This document shows positions 1-11,499 of a DNA stretch of 64,000 nucleotides, piece by piece. A program made the translations under genes and the position numbers. The DNA is from Mytilus trossulus (lineage: Eukaryota > Mollusca > Bivalvia > Mytilida > Mytilidae), in NCBI RefSeq assembly GCF_036588685.1, contig NC_086386.1, positions 48,345,878 to 48,409,877 on the forward strand, read 5' to 3'. A model generated the notes under the pieces. That model saw only the letters and a list, made by a program, of their open reading frames with translations, was not told the DNA's origin and searched no databases. Position 1 is the stretch's first letter, and each line of letters opens with the position of its first letter.

Positions 1-50
1 ATGAATGCGTAAAGCTGATTACGTCATAATATCGTCTTACGGACATTGAT

Positions 51-157
51 ATAGGAAGATGTGGTGTGAGTGCCAATGAGACAACTCTCCGTCCAAATAA
101 CAATTTTAAAAGTAAACCATTATAGATTAAAGTACGGCCTTCAACACGAAGCCGTTG
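51..157 (-). repeat. R1 dispersed repeat, terminal fragment
   Basis: Matches, in reverse orientation, the end of the R1 family seen at 7195-7436, 8458-8517, 16402-16720 and 42268-42575. The AGATGTGGTGTGAGTG and GAGACAACTCTCC motifs are shared. No coding content. I recognise this as a very common Mytilus repeat; the full element is not present here. Confidence 0.75.
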
Positions 158-328
158 TTGACATTGATTCTATTTCCCATGTGAGTAGTTACATGTAGAT
201 TTATTATTATGTATTGGATACCAATTTCCGTGGTTTTCGTTGGAACAGGTGTACCACGAATTCAAATGTTTAACGAATTACAAATTTTCTATATGCTATG
301 TATGCAGACATTGACAAAACCACGAAAA

Positions 329-450
329 GGGACAGGCGCAAACATGCCGCGGGGTTAAACATGTGTTTTGAGATCTCAACCCTCCTCTAAATCTCTAGCC
401 AATGTAGAAAACCCAAAGGCACAACAGTACGCACAGTCAATCTCAGTGAT
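329..450 (-). repeat. R2 retroelement, 3'-tail fragment
   Basis: Carries GACAGGCGCAAA, GGGGTTAAACATGT and AGATCTCAACCCTCC in the same order and spacing as the longer R2 copy at 19698-20551. Only part of the non-coding tail is present. The short open frame that crosses it is incidental. Confidence 0.65.
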
Positions 451-2248
451 TTCATATTTGGGCTATTATACCAGAGAATTGATGTTAAATCATAAATGTT
501 CATGTGCACTCCAAGCTTCATATAGGCAATTGTCTGCTAAAATACAAACTATATGTCGTCTTGGTACAGACAAGAATTCAAATATTCGATGACTTTTGAC
601 ATACATGCATATTTTTTTGGGAAGAACTATTTCATAAGTTTTAAGACGCGCGTTTGCACTTGACATTAAGTGGTTTACAGTTTTAAGCTCCATCGAATTA
701 TGTCCAGGCTAAAACTGCACTTAGTATTCAGATTTTGAGTGACATAAACTAATTTTCTTTGTGAAATGATGCATATGTGGGACTATAATAGCTTTCCAAT
801 AACTGATATTGGACATATTTTATCCTCAATTGTTATCCAAATCACCATAACATTCATGATTGATCAACACTTCAACTTCGTAAACTAATAACCTTCTAAA
901 AATATCAGCAGCTCCTCTAAGTTGTACTTTTTAAATACAACTGATTCTCAAACCACGCCTCTTTTTGTGAAATATATAATATTCATAGATGATTAATTTT
1001 GTTTACGAACTGGTATCCAGATATGATCTCTTTGTTCCATATCGTAGAGATATAACTTATGAATGCTACCATTAAATACGCATATGTATTTTTGTCTAGA
1101 TGAAATCTATGGGAACCCTAAAGTCAAGTTAGGGATAGTTAAGAATATAGTGTAAGCTTTAACTCTAAGAAGCTCAGGGCATACTTACGTTGAAAATATG
1201 CCTCCCAGACCTATATTTGACCTTTAAAAAATAGAAGTGCATATACACTTAATTTCGATTCTAGGATATTTCTTTTTTCAAAACTTCATAGTAAAAGTGG
1301 AACAGTGTTAGCCTTTAAAAGAAAACGGAGGTCCTTTCGGAAATTGCATTGTAGATATTAACAGAAATTAAACCTGAAGTAATCACGAATTTAGAAATCA
1401 GATAGAGTTAGACTTACAGCAAATTGAGCATTATCGACGTAACCAGTGACACAAATATAATCTAAAGGTCAACTTATAATTATTCATGACAGCGTCCAGG
1501 ATCAGTAGAATGATATGTAATGTTTCATTTATCTATGTCTCCTAAGTAATAATTTGTTGAAAGCACGAACTTCAGTTCATTCAAAAAGAGAGTTTAAAGA
1601 TATAAAATTAGTATTCCAACTTAAACGAGAAGCTATTGCCATTGCAATAAACGAAAAACAATAACAACAAAAAACAAAGTCGTCTTAGATCCCCTACATT
1701 TGTTGCTTGCTTTAGTGTTTTTTAAATTGCAAATGCAGTAACATTTTTAATGTTATAAACTAGACAGTGATTCAAACATGTATATCTATAATAGTGAGAT
1801 TTTTTCAACTTTATAATTGAACCGTTGGACTTGGTCATATTAAGACGGAACAGAATCTTCGTCTGTCATGTTTCATGTTAAATGAAACATTGTTTCTACC
1901 AATCGTCGTACAAAATCATATTTTTTGCCGGGATATAAATCAATTAAAGCACCTTTTCACGCGTTTTGACGTATCGTATAACACACTGGATATTACACGA
2001 CAAGAACAACTTTCTAATATGTATAATCAGTAATATCATGTACATTTATGAATATACACATGAGTTCTTTAACAGACAATATGAAGTTAATGTAATCAAC
2101 TTCTCGAAACGCACAAAACAAAACAAAAACTATTTGAAATTTAAATTATTATTTGAACTTGAATAAATTTAGAAATTTACTGTATTAAGTCACAACAACA
2201 TTAACGTCACCTTTAATTTTGCATCGGATTTGCATTTCGATAATAAAC
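451..2248. other. No gene seen
   Basis: AT-rich sequence with no open frame that resembles a known protein, no convincing exon pair and no repeat that I can match elsewhere in the window. Confidence 0.5.
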
Positions 2249-2621
2249 TTAAGACTTCTGATGATATATAAATGATATGATTCCATGTAAAATGAATATG
2301 GCATCTACAGTTGACCGGCCTGGTCGAAATCCGAACTGATTGTCAAAAAGCTTTTCTATGTCATCGGCGTAATTGGTCAATCTGTTAAACAAAACAAATG
2401 TAAATTTTTTTGACATCACACTTAACTAGAATTATAGGACGGTAATTATTTGGGTCGGATAAGTCGCCACTTTTTGAAACTGTTATACGGATGTTTTCTG
2501 ACCAAAAATCAGGAAAAATTCCGCTATTGAACACTGACTGATAGGTGATTAAATCAGTAAAAGTAATTATAACGGCAATCATATTATCACACACATCTTC
2601 AAATAGAATGTGTTTTTGCAA
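2249..2621 (-). pseudogene. LINE-type reverse transcriptase fragment, frameshifted
   Basis: Two adjacent minus-strand frames read as the N-terminal half of a LINE reverse transcriptase. The first (2385-2621) contains GIFPDFWSENIRI followed by GDLSDPNNYRPI, the usual stretch before the palm domain. The second (2249-2381) continues with NQFGFRPGRSTVDAIF, the usual QFGFR..STVDAI block. A frame change and loss of sequence separate the two blocks, and no YxDD catalytic box follows. This is a dead, short remnant of a non-LTR retrotransposon (Jockey/CR1/RTE-like by motif; clade uncertain). Confidence 0.7.
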
Positions 2622-2629
2622 ATTAAAAC

Positions 2630-3553
2630 CTTAAATCCGCCCGATCAGTAGAAATCACAATAATAGTAGTTTTTCTAGATCTGCATAGTGTTAGGTCAAC
2701 ATGAAAGATTATATAGTTCATGCTTATCACAGTAGGGCAAATGCTTTGAAGTAATAACAAATAAATACCATTCTTTAAAATTCTTTATTTCAATAACTGA
2801 CATTATGATTATATGATGGCATACACACATATATGAAACTGAGTCCTTTAAGGTGAAGGAAGATTTAAAAACTTGAAAACTTAAACTTGAAGTAGTAGTG
2901 ATATCGTCACCGGTAGATAACTAAATAAGCAATTACATCAAGAAACAAAATTTTAAAAAATCCAAATGTATGTCACTATTTATAGATTTAATGTCACAAT
3001 GAGGCTTTGTTATTTGATTAAATGCAATAGAGGACTGTGTTAATTACATCTTTGTACTATCTAAACTTTGCCAAAACATTTAATGAATCATATCATATCA
3101 TACTTGTTTATCATGTGTTTTTGTTTTTAGGATGGTTTCAATGTTTGGTAAGCTTTAAAGGTAAGAGGATTTTTTTTTATACTCATCTGACCCTAGATTT
3201 TAACATTGAAGCATATATACTGGCATATGTATCTAGATTTCATTGTCATTCCTTACCCAACACTAGATTTTACTGTTAAAAAGCACTTAAAACAAAACAA
3301 AATAATGAAGTGTTATTATTTTTTACTATACTTTAGATTAACTGATTGTAATTCTAAAGACAATTTACTCTACAAGATATGAAAACATAAACATTTAGTA
3401 TGTCTCACAATGATTGCCATATGATAAAGAGATTGTTTTTTTATGAAATATGCTAAGAACAATTCCATTTAGTACAACCATCTTGTTTTGCTTTGTATTG
3501 TAGCTGCCAAAAGAATAACCCTTCAGCACTTCTATATTGTCTATTTTGACTTT
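2630..3553. other. No gene seen
   Basis: AT-rich spacer; short open frames show no recognisable domain and no coding-like composition. Confidence 0.45.
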
Positions 3554-3978
3554 TTACATATGTTTATGATCATTTGACATGTGATATATTGAACCATCTT
3601 GGCAGAACACATACAAACTATCATCTTCTAGCGAAGTTATAGAGGTTGAACCTGATAATAATGTCTTGTTATATAATATCTTATCAATATAATTGTACCA
3701 GTTTAGCGTCTTGTTGAGGTTCCCTGAGAAGAAGTTTGTGAAGAATATTTTGTCACCAGAAGCATGTAGTCTGTTCAGTCTGCAGCCTGTATTTATTGTC
3801 TCTACGGTCTCTCCTGTCTCATGATCAACAATCAACAGTTGACCTATACCACCTACTACAAACTTGTAGTTTACCATTGTAATGCCGTAATAAGACACCA
3901 TTCCAGTTACTGAAATAGATTTAAGTTTATGTTTCGTGTATATATCAAACATCTCTATTCTATCCATTGAGTCTTCTT
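3554..3978 (-). pseudogene. TRIM-like beta-propeller exon or fragment
   Basis: The minus-strand frame of about 140 residues begins just inside a good splice acceptor (CCTCTTTTACAG ends at 3979) and contains repeated propeller-like strands: KFVVGGIGQLLIVDHETG, then RLNRLHASGDKIFF, then SLYVFCQDGSIYHMS. This pattern matches the C-terminal propeller of the TRIM/B-box proteins that are greatly expanded in bivalves, which combine N-terminal B-box and coiled-coil domains with a sensing C-terminal part. It starts in phase 1 and stops early after SNDHKHM, where homologues as I know them continue for another strand. No RING, B-box or coiled coil is found upstream, where a Penelope-like element lies instead. 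It may be a terminal exon of a gene whose other exons lie outside, or an isolated relic; I favour a relic. Confidence 0.45.
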
Positions 3979-3983
3979 CTGTA

Positions 3984-4282
3984 AAAGAGGGACGAAAGAT
4001 ACCAAAGGGACAGTCAAACTCATAAATCTAAAACAAACTGACAACGCCATGGCTAAAAATGAAAAGACAAACAGAAAGACAATAGTACACATTACACAAC
4101 ATAGAAAACTAAAGAATAAACAACACGAACCCCACCAAAAACTAGGGGTGATCTCAGGTGCTCCGGAAGGGTAAGCAGATCCTGCTCCACATGCGGCACC
4201 TGTCGTGTTGCTTATGTGATTACAAATCCGGTAAATAGTCTAATTCGGTAGGTCACATTCATGAAAGGGAAGGGGATTGTAG
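3984..4282 (-). repeat. 3' tail of the Penelope-like element
   Basis: Non-coding sequence after the reverse transcriptase stop. Blocks shared with 26913-27076 include GGTGATCTCAG, GGAAGGGTAAGCAGATC, CCCCACCAAAAACT and ACAACGCC(A/G)TGGCT (all written as on the + strand). The solitary second copy shows that the tail occurs without its coding part. Confidence 0.7.
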
Positions 4283-5636
4283 TTACAACGTAAGGAACAT
4301 ATCCGATATCATTTGTGAAACGGTTATTCCATAACGGTCAACCAACTCGTGATGGCGTCCGTAAAATTTACGAAGGGATGATTTCAACTTCACCATTTGG
4401 AACTCTTGATTTAAAAGCTTCCTTGTGAGCAGTAACCCTCTATCAAGAAAATCATGATAGGAAATGCAAGCACGGGAATATCGAGAGATATATACCCCGT
4501 ATGCAGGTGCTGCTGGAATGTTGCTACTTAGAAATGAAAAGTTCACAATTGGAAAGCTGAAATCATCCCTTTTGTCGTAAAGTTTTGTCTTCAACCGACC
4601 ATCATTGTCAATTTCTAGATGTAAGTCAAGATATGAAGCTGACTTAACTGTATCTGTAGTATCCTTTATCTCCAATTCGATGGGATAGATGCGTTCCACA
4701 AAGTCACCAAATTTTGAATTGTTTAGTGAAAGAACGTCATCTATATAGCGGAAAGTAGAGTTAAAGGATATTGCTAACTTCTTATCTTTCTTCCTAAGAA
4801 GTTCCTGCATGAAGTCAGCCTCATAATAATAAAGAAATAAGTCAGCAAGTAGAGGAGCACAGTTTTTTCCCATTGGGATGCCGACAGCCTGTTGAAAAAC
4901 ACGTCCTCCGAACGTAACAAATATGTTGTCAATCAAGAAATCAAGCATCTTGATAATATCGGTTTCAGAGAATTTTTTTTTTGAATCAGAGTGATTCTTT
5001 ACAAAGTAGGATTTATCCCTCCCTAAGACAAGATACTTGTATCTACGTTGGCCATTCTTTTTTATGAAGCAAAGTAATACCAACTCTTTTAATTTGTCTT
5101 TAAGTTTGGAATGTGGAATACTTGTGTAAAGAGTAGAGAAGTCAAATGTTTTAATACTGTTACAAGATGAAAGAGAGTTAGATTGTATGTACTCTAAAAG
5201 ATCTTTGGAATTTTTAAGTATCCACATCTGATTCACGCCACCTCTAGAATAGGCAGTTTCACAATAACTTTGAAGCCCGTCTTTAATTGCTGATAAAATG
5301 GATGTTAATGATTTAGAAAGAGGTTTTGTGGAGCACTTGGAAGACCCAGCAATATACCGCTGTTTGTAAGGACACTTATGTAGTTTAGGTATCCAATACA
5401 GTGATGGAAGATCCAGTTCTTCATCTTTGGTTGAAATACCAAAGGAACAAAGAACAGACCTATGATTATCCAGGATTTCCTCTTTGGTAAGTGTCGTAAG
5501 GGTATATGTTGAGTTTCCAAGTGAATTGTCTATACCTAATTCGTTTATCAAGCAATTAATGTAATGACTTTTACATACAAAAACGATGTTATTTGGGGCT
5601 TTGTCTGCGGGGACAACAACATATTTATCATGATGC
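4283..5636 (-). CDS. Reverse transcriptase, Penelope-like
   Basis: An intronless frame with the order of motifs expected for a Penelope-like reverse transcriptase. Near the start is VVVPADKAPNNIVFVCK; then, counting from the codon at 5551, LYWIPKLHKCP (51-61), motif A FDFSTLYTSIP (136-146), motif B GIPMGKNCAP (224-233), motif C FRYIDDVL with the catalytic Asp pair (267-274), and a conserved YLDLHLEIDNDG thumb region (from 307). The frame is uninterrupted for about 450 codons, so this copy is fairly young. No ATG with good context marks the start, and upstream in-frame stops show the N-terminus is lost. It stops at 4283 without a nuclease domain, either because the family lacks one or because it is lost here. 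Function would be element replication; this copy is probably not autonomous. Confidence 0.8.
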
Positions 5637-5700
5637 TAAACTTACAGCGATGAACGATGATTTGCCTGCCACATTCACATGTTAAACCTTTCTGTAGGAG

Positions 5701-6341
5701 TTCCTATAATATGAATATACTGTTATTTTGTGTAATTATATGATAACTGAAGTTAAGAAAAAATGGGGAGATAACTCCTTGATTAATTGTTCACTGCAAT
5801 ATTTTTAAAGGCCAAATTTCACTAAATTTCAGCGAGACAACTTGTTTATCAAAACGGTAACCTCCAATATGAGCTCTTCTTATTTTCATATACAATATCT
5901 TTCAATAACACAGAAATAAATTCATTTACATGTAGTTCAAACATTTTCTATTCGAAGCCATGATTTTTTTGAACTTGTATTTATTTGATTTGACATATGA
6001 CTGATATGGATTTATAAAATGTGAGAAGGGATTTAATGTACTTATTTATGACACAAAATATTCACATTTTCGAAACCCATAGAAGAACGGTATGTTTATT
6101 ACTGTTATTCATATCCAAGTCACATTTAGAACACCAGTATGGAGAAAATGCTCACACCTAAAGCAATTTGGGCTTTAGGATTATGTCTGGATGCATTGAT
6201 AAATGAAGATAATGATTGCATTTAAAGCAGCATTTGCAAGTAATTTAGAAACATAAGAGACTTAAGAAGGCAAAGAAGGCAAATGATTTTTTCAAAAACA
6301 ATTGCAAGCCATTTTGGTGGTCAATTTATATATAGATTCAC
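5701..6341. other. No gene seen
   Basis: AT-rich spacer between the Penelope-like element and the broken HEPN gene. I looked for continuation of the HEPN gene (coiled coil or P-loop NTPase) on the minus strand and saw none. Confidence 0.45.
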
Positions 6342-6640
6342 CTTAAGAAGATAATTTGTTTGCTGTACTGATGTTTATATTCCTTGGATGGAATTTTACA
6401 TTCCTTGAATTCTTGTATCCATTCCTTGAACTGCTGTGTCCGTTCTATGAACTGTTGTATCCATTTCCTGAAAAGCTGTCTTGACAGAACTGTTTAGTTC
6501 ACCTATGGAAGAACTGACAACTTGGATGGAAGAATGCACAGTTTGCATTGCCGACATTATCTAAATAAAGAAAAAGATATGTAAGATTTACATTATTTTT
6601 CTTAAGATTATGATATTATACAATTACTGGCTTTTGATGA

Positions 6641-6716
6641 GGTAAATGTGTGGTTTTATTGACTTTTGAAAAACTGATATCAGTTTTTCAAAAGTCAATA
6701 AAACCACATATTTACC
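6641..6716. repeat. 76-bp near-perfect palindrome
   Basis: Two 38-bp arms with no spacer, centred on GATATC, differ at a single position. The left arm begins GGTAAATGTGTGG and the right arm ends CCACATATTTACC. It can form a cruciform or, if transcribed, a long hairpin. It lies in the intron of the broken HEPN gene. Confidence 0.9.
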
Positions 6717-7194
6717 GAAACAAAAGACAGTAAATGTTTTATTCCATATTCCGAAAGAAATGAATGTAATAGAAAATATTTACCAAAAGCAATTGTAAAT
6801 CAAGTTTTTTCATCAAAATTGTACACGAAAAAGCACGCGACGTTTTGCGCGGTGAATATCCTTTTTCCGCAGGTGAAGATGCTTATTTATTCAAAATCCA
6901 ATTCATATAGAAAAACCTCCTAAAAATTTATAAATATGGAATAACTCTGTATATCTAATTTAATTGAAGACTCATAATTTTCGAAAGATATAGCTTCCGA
7001 GTTATCCCCTGAAATAAGTCACTAGAATATCAGCATCAATTGGTGGTGAATGGATAATTGCGAACTATGATTACAACAATATTTCTGTACTCAATGGCTG
7101 TATACCTTATAACAAAATTGTTTTTATTTTTATTATTTTATTTGGTGGTATTTTGTCCAAGGTTATTGTTGTATTTCTGATATTGTGGGTGTGG

Positions 7195-7436
7195 TTCATA
7201 TATGTTTTTCATTTCTTGTTTTTTTTTATATAGATTAGACCGTTGGTTTTCCGGTTTGAATGGTTTTAAACGTCTAGTAATTTTGGGGCCCTTTCTAGCT
7301 TGCTGTTCGGTGTGAGCCAAGGCTCCGTTTTGGAGACCGTACTTTGACCTATAATGGTTTACTTTTACAAGTTGTGACTTGGATGGAGAGTTGTCTCATT
7401 GGCATTCATACCACATCTTCTTATATTTATGGATAA
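7195..7436 (+). repeat. R1 dispersed repeat, partial copy
   Basis: Contains TAGACCGTTGGTTTTCC, TTTTGGGGCCCTTT, GACCGTACTTTGACC and the terminal CATACCACATCTTCTTATA of R1, in the canonical orientation. Its opposite strand is open for about 60 codons, which is incidental. Confidence 0.7.
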
Positions 7437-7454
7437 ATGATTTTTCTGCAAATA

Positions 7455-7713
7455 AATTCCAATAGACACAAAAATGCGTTTTGGGTAAAACATTGAAATT
7501 GGAAAAAGGTCTCTAAATCACTGAATTTCTAAGAGCAATTTCAGATTTTGTGAATAATGTAAGATTTTATGCATTCCAATAAATTCCAATTGACACAAAA
7601 ATGCGTTTTAGGTAAAACATTGAAATTGGAAAAAGGTCTCTTAATCACTGAATTTCTAAGAGCAGTTTCAAATTTTGTGAATAATGTAAGATTTTATGCA
7701 TTCCATGCTTAAA
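7455..7713. repeat. Tandem duplication, about 127 bp, two copies
   Basis: The block from AAATTCCAAT(A/T)GACACAAAA to ATGTAAGATTTTATGCATTCC occurs twice, with few differences; offset 126-127 bp. It lies in the intron of the broken HEPN gene. Confidence 0.85.
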
Positions 7714-8457
7714 AAACATGAATGAAACTAAAATAAAAATAAAATGATTTAAATCTGCATTGAAGTTATACCTCTTCTAACTGTTGGTGAAGATCTAAAA
7801 GGCATGTAAAGTATTTTTTAACACAATGACTTATCTAGTGGTCGGTGTTCTATCCTAACTAGATCATCCTGTTTAGTTGGATCAGGCCTTAGGTTATAAG
7901 TAACTAGGTCTTGCCATAATGTATTGTATTCAGTTTGGGTAATACAGCCTGTTGTATTATGACTCAAGTAATCATTCTTGTATTGTCGTAATAGTTGAAC
8001 AGCTTCCTCTTCAGGTTGTGATAGATTACAACAGTTTAATAAAACAAGACTGGAAAGGGTGATATATAGTTCATTTAGTTGAACAGGATGAGCTGTGAAT
8101 TTACAGTGACAGTTGTGGATTCCTGGTCCGGGATTTTCTGAATACATTTTTTTCCATTGGCAGTAAAACAAAGGCAGTGCAGCATGGTTACGACATTTCG
8201 ATTTGTCTTTACAGCACCATGAGTTTCTGTGTCGTAGGTGAAATAGAGTGTGAATAACTGGTTGACTGTTGATAAATGCAGGAAAGGATCCAAAACCACC
8301 AGTTTTATACTCATTTTCAATCTTTTTTCGAAACAAGGGAGTAACCACTTCTAAAATGACAGATCCAACCACAAGGTATCTACGTTGATCTTCTCTGTCC
8401 ATCCTTCAACTAATTGAACAAAAAAGTGTAAACAATGCTTTATTTTTAATTTTTCAA

Positions 8458-8517
8458 ATTGTGACTCGGGTGGAGAGTTGTCTCATTGGGACTCATACCA
8501 CATCTTCTTATATATAT
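8458..8517 (+). repeat. R1 terminal fragment
   Basis: GTGACTCGGGTGGAGAGTTG and CATACCACATCTTCTTATA match the terminal 60 bp of R1, followed by a short TA tract as in other copies. Confidence 0.7.
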
Positions 8518-8893
8518 ATTAGTATTTTAAATTTAATTTCTGTTGCATATCTTCAAATATTCCTCACGAAAAGTGATAATTATTGGGTTTTATTTTTATT
8601 ACCGACGGTAACCTTAACAAATCTAACGTGGGCAGACCTCATATGTATAAAAAGTAAATAATTCAACATAACCTATGATAAACAGGTTATCTTTGTGTAG
8701 CAACAACGAAAAGGAAGTAGGTCAAATAGATATAAAATGTCTGATTTGAGCTAGTGAATTATACAATCTCAAGTTCAAATTTTAAAACCAATTTAATTTA
8801 AGATTTAATGTTTTGAAAATACTTAATAGTTATTTTCATATACCACTTGTCTTACCTCATTTCTTATTAATTTTCCGTCATCTTGTTAAAACA

Positions 8894-9012
8894 GCCTTGG
8901 GCTTAAAATCAAGAAAATTTGATTTACTATTTATAGTACCATACAAAAAATCACATGAACTTGGGCTTAAACTTTAGGAAATTCCGTGTACTATTTATAG
9001 TACCATATAAAA
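8894..9012. repeat. Tandem duplication, about 60 bp, two copies
   Basis: CTTGGGCTTAAA ... TACTATTTATAGTACCATA occurs twice in a row with moderate divergence. Confidence 0.7.
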
Positions 9013-10355
9013 GATCTTATGATATAAGTTTTATAAGTTAACAATAAACAAGAAAAATCTTAAATTGAAATCGAAAAATTGTGAATGATAGAATTGATTT
9101 TTTTTAATACCAAATCAATCAATTAGATATTGGATAAAACATCCTATCAGAAAACGTCACTGATAAAATTAATATTTATCTAAAATGAGTGTTTTGTAAA
9201 AAGTGTGGTACACAACTTTTTTGCATTTTCTTTTTGTAATGCATGACTCATTTGAATAGATACATTGTATTATGAATAAGTTCTTAGCATATAAACTTAT
9301 AGAATGAGTTTGAGTTTGTTCTAGTGGAGTGCACTTTCCTGAGGTTAGGTTATTAAGACGTAGACAAATTTTAAAGAAATAAGTTTAAGAGAAATAAAAC
9401 CCTGCTACCTAGTGTTAAGATATTACTCTAGTTGGAAATATCTGCACCTGAATCTATATCAATTTATGATCGGTTTGTGAATTCACAACTTCATCAGTGA
9501 CAACTTTATGCTTGTCCCATATAGATGTAAACCCATCCAAGGTAAGATTCGACATAACGGACATATGTTCCAGCCTTAATGGTATATATTTCTTATTTTG
9601 TAACTGAGAGAATTGTTATCCTATATCGTATCAACACTTTAGAATAGATTGAAATGTATTTGAAGCCATAAAAAAAGTATTGAGCTTAACACTGTCGACT
9701 CTGAAATACTTTTGTTTTGTGTGACTTTATCTAAGATTATATATCTGAGCTCGACATTAGCAATTTTTTTTTGCCCTTCGAAATTATAAGGCATCATCAT
9801 GACTAAGCATGAGGGAGAGTTATATATTTGATAAAAAGTACAATACCACTACAAATTGCCAAAAAAATGGTTGACTTGTAATGGATTTTAATTACAAACA
9901 ACAATTCAAATTTGAAAACAATGTTATAATTTAGAGTCAGCATAAAAGTCTTTACTGATGAGTTTTCTTGTATTGCCGTTGAAAAAAAATAAAAATATCT
10001 TTATATAAGCTTAAAGTTCCAAAATAAAATTATAGAAAACTGCTACAATTTAGGGCCAATTCAAGTATGCTTTGTAAAATATTGGAAATTGACATTTAAA
10101 TTGGTTCTTTTTTAGATAAGACATAGCAGAAACAGCTACGTCACAACTTGTTCATGAACATGAGATGGAAGTGGTCACACCTACAAGTTATACAATACCT
10201 GTTGAGGACGAGAGAAGAATTGGGTAGGTAAAACATCTAAAAACAACACCGATTTGTTTTGTATCGTATCTATCAATAGCCACGATATTAATCAATTTAC
10301 ATCTAGTTCAAAAATACTTGAAACCCCCTGCGACACTTTGCCGACAGTACTTGCC
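9013..10355. other. No gene seen
   Basis: AT-rich spacer. No exon pair or domain recognised and no repeat that I can match within the window. Confidence 0.4.
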
Positions 10356-10625
10356 AAATCAAACCCTGTTCTAACCAGAAAAACATTTAAAAACATACCC
10401 TGTTCTGAACAGAAATATTGAAAAAACTCCCTGTTCTAGACACGGACAGAGCATGTATAACCTGATCTAGACCGTATAAAAAATGCTGTACTAGACCCGG
10501 GTTCTAGACTGTGTTTTATAAAGTTAAAATTAGCCCAGACAAATTCTTTATTTAAAAAAAGACACTGTTCTCACCAGCAGGGTATGAAAAAGGGACCCTG
10601 TTCTTACCAGCAGGGCATGAACAAG
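10356..10625. repeat. Degenerate CCCTGTTCT repeat cluster
   Basis: The motif (A)CCCTGTTCT, with GTTCTAGAC and CCAGCAGGG variants, recurs about eight times at irregular spacing. It looks like an old, degenerated minisatellite. Confidence 0.5.
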
Positions 10626-11499
10626 CGACCCTGATATGCGACACACTCGTTTCACTTTATATATAGGAAGTAGCCCCCATCCCCCTGGGTTGAAACCATG
10701 ATTCTTTAGAAGTTGAGCCAAACCATTCTGAATAATTGGCCATTTCAGAATCTTAAGAACCATGATTGATTTCGCTGTTTGTACCTCAAATGAAATAACG
10801 TCAAATTATTGGTTGAATTTTTATTATTATGATATTTTTAACTTATTATGACATTTTGGTGTACACTTTTGAAAATATTGTCCAGGATGCATTTCACTTT
10901 ACGTTGAATTGTTAATGGTTCTTGATTTTAGGTACTTTAGATTATGTTATTATTATGATAAAAAGGAACATGTACTCTTTGGAATAATTTGCATGAAGCA
11001 TTTTTTCTTTTACCGACTCACCCACTGTTATATAATTCATCAATAGAATGACCGTGATCATAATTGTAATTGACATAGAACATTTTATTAAATTTCAAGA
11101 ACGATTCCAGCAGAAACGCTAAACATTTAAAGTAAGTCTTTTTCTCGTGTTTTGTTACGCAAAAACCAATATAAGTAAATTCTATCTTCAGTCAACTCTA
11201 TTGCTACACACGAGAAAGTCCCAATGAGTAACAACGTTCACATTAAAAATAAATGTATGCATGATATTTTCTAATTTGATAAACAGCAAGCTGAAGATAT
11301 TTGTATATTATCAACCAACAAATACTATAATTAATATCGGGGAATGATATGAAACCAAAAAAACAATAAAAAAAAAGATATTTAGAAATAGCAAAATAGT
11401 AAGCAATATATGTCTACACAACAATTAAAATTGAAAAAAAGAAGTGAACGGTTATCATTTGCAGGAGATTTGTTAGTCAATTTAGTGTATGTATAAATG

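Larger units (their letters stand above)
3984..5700 (-). mobile_element. Penelope-like retroelement copy with 3' tail
   Basis: Minus-strand element: a reverse transcriptase frame (5637 down to 4283) followed by a roughly 300-bp non-coding tail (4282 down to 3984). The tail ends with GGTATCTTTCGTCCCTC and carries GCCATGGCGTTGTCAG; a second, solitary copy lies at 26913-27076. The 5' side is damaged: the frame is open upstream to a TAG at about 5637. A separate short frame at 5641-5700 reads GLTCECGRQIIVHRC, which may be an N-terminal remnant beyond an internal deletion. No GIY-YIG endonuclease is visible after the reverse transcriptase. Confidence 0.75.
6342..8402 (-). pseudogene. Broken HEPN (DZIP3-like) gene, two exons
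   Basis: Exon 1 (8402 to 7772) encodes a DZIP3-like HEPN domain. It opens with RRYLVVGSVILEVVTPLFRKK, here cut to its first part RRYLVVGSVILEVV, and continues with HTLFHLRHRN, a Cys/His cluster, NPGPGIHNCHC and KNDYLSH. Near its end a stop follows PLDKSLC, but the next frame continues KKYFTCLLDLHQQLEE straight to a GTATAA donor (GT at 7771-7770), so one extra base near 7820 explains the break. Exon 2 (6560 to 6342) starts after CTTTATTTAG in the matching phase 0 and encodes a seven-residue-repeat coiled coil (TDTAVQG, MDTRIQG) with two in-frame TAA codons at 6398-6396 and 6377-6375, exactly one heptad apart, then a GTGAAT donor. In related bivalve proteins HEPN domains sit ahead of NTPase or death-fold domains and are thought to act in immune signalling. 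The intron holds repeats. A pseudogene is the simplest reading; a sequencing error could explain the frameshift but not the two stops. Confidence 0.6.
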
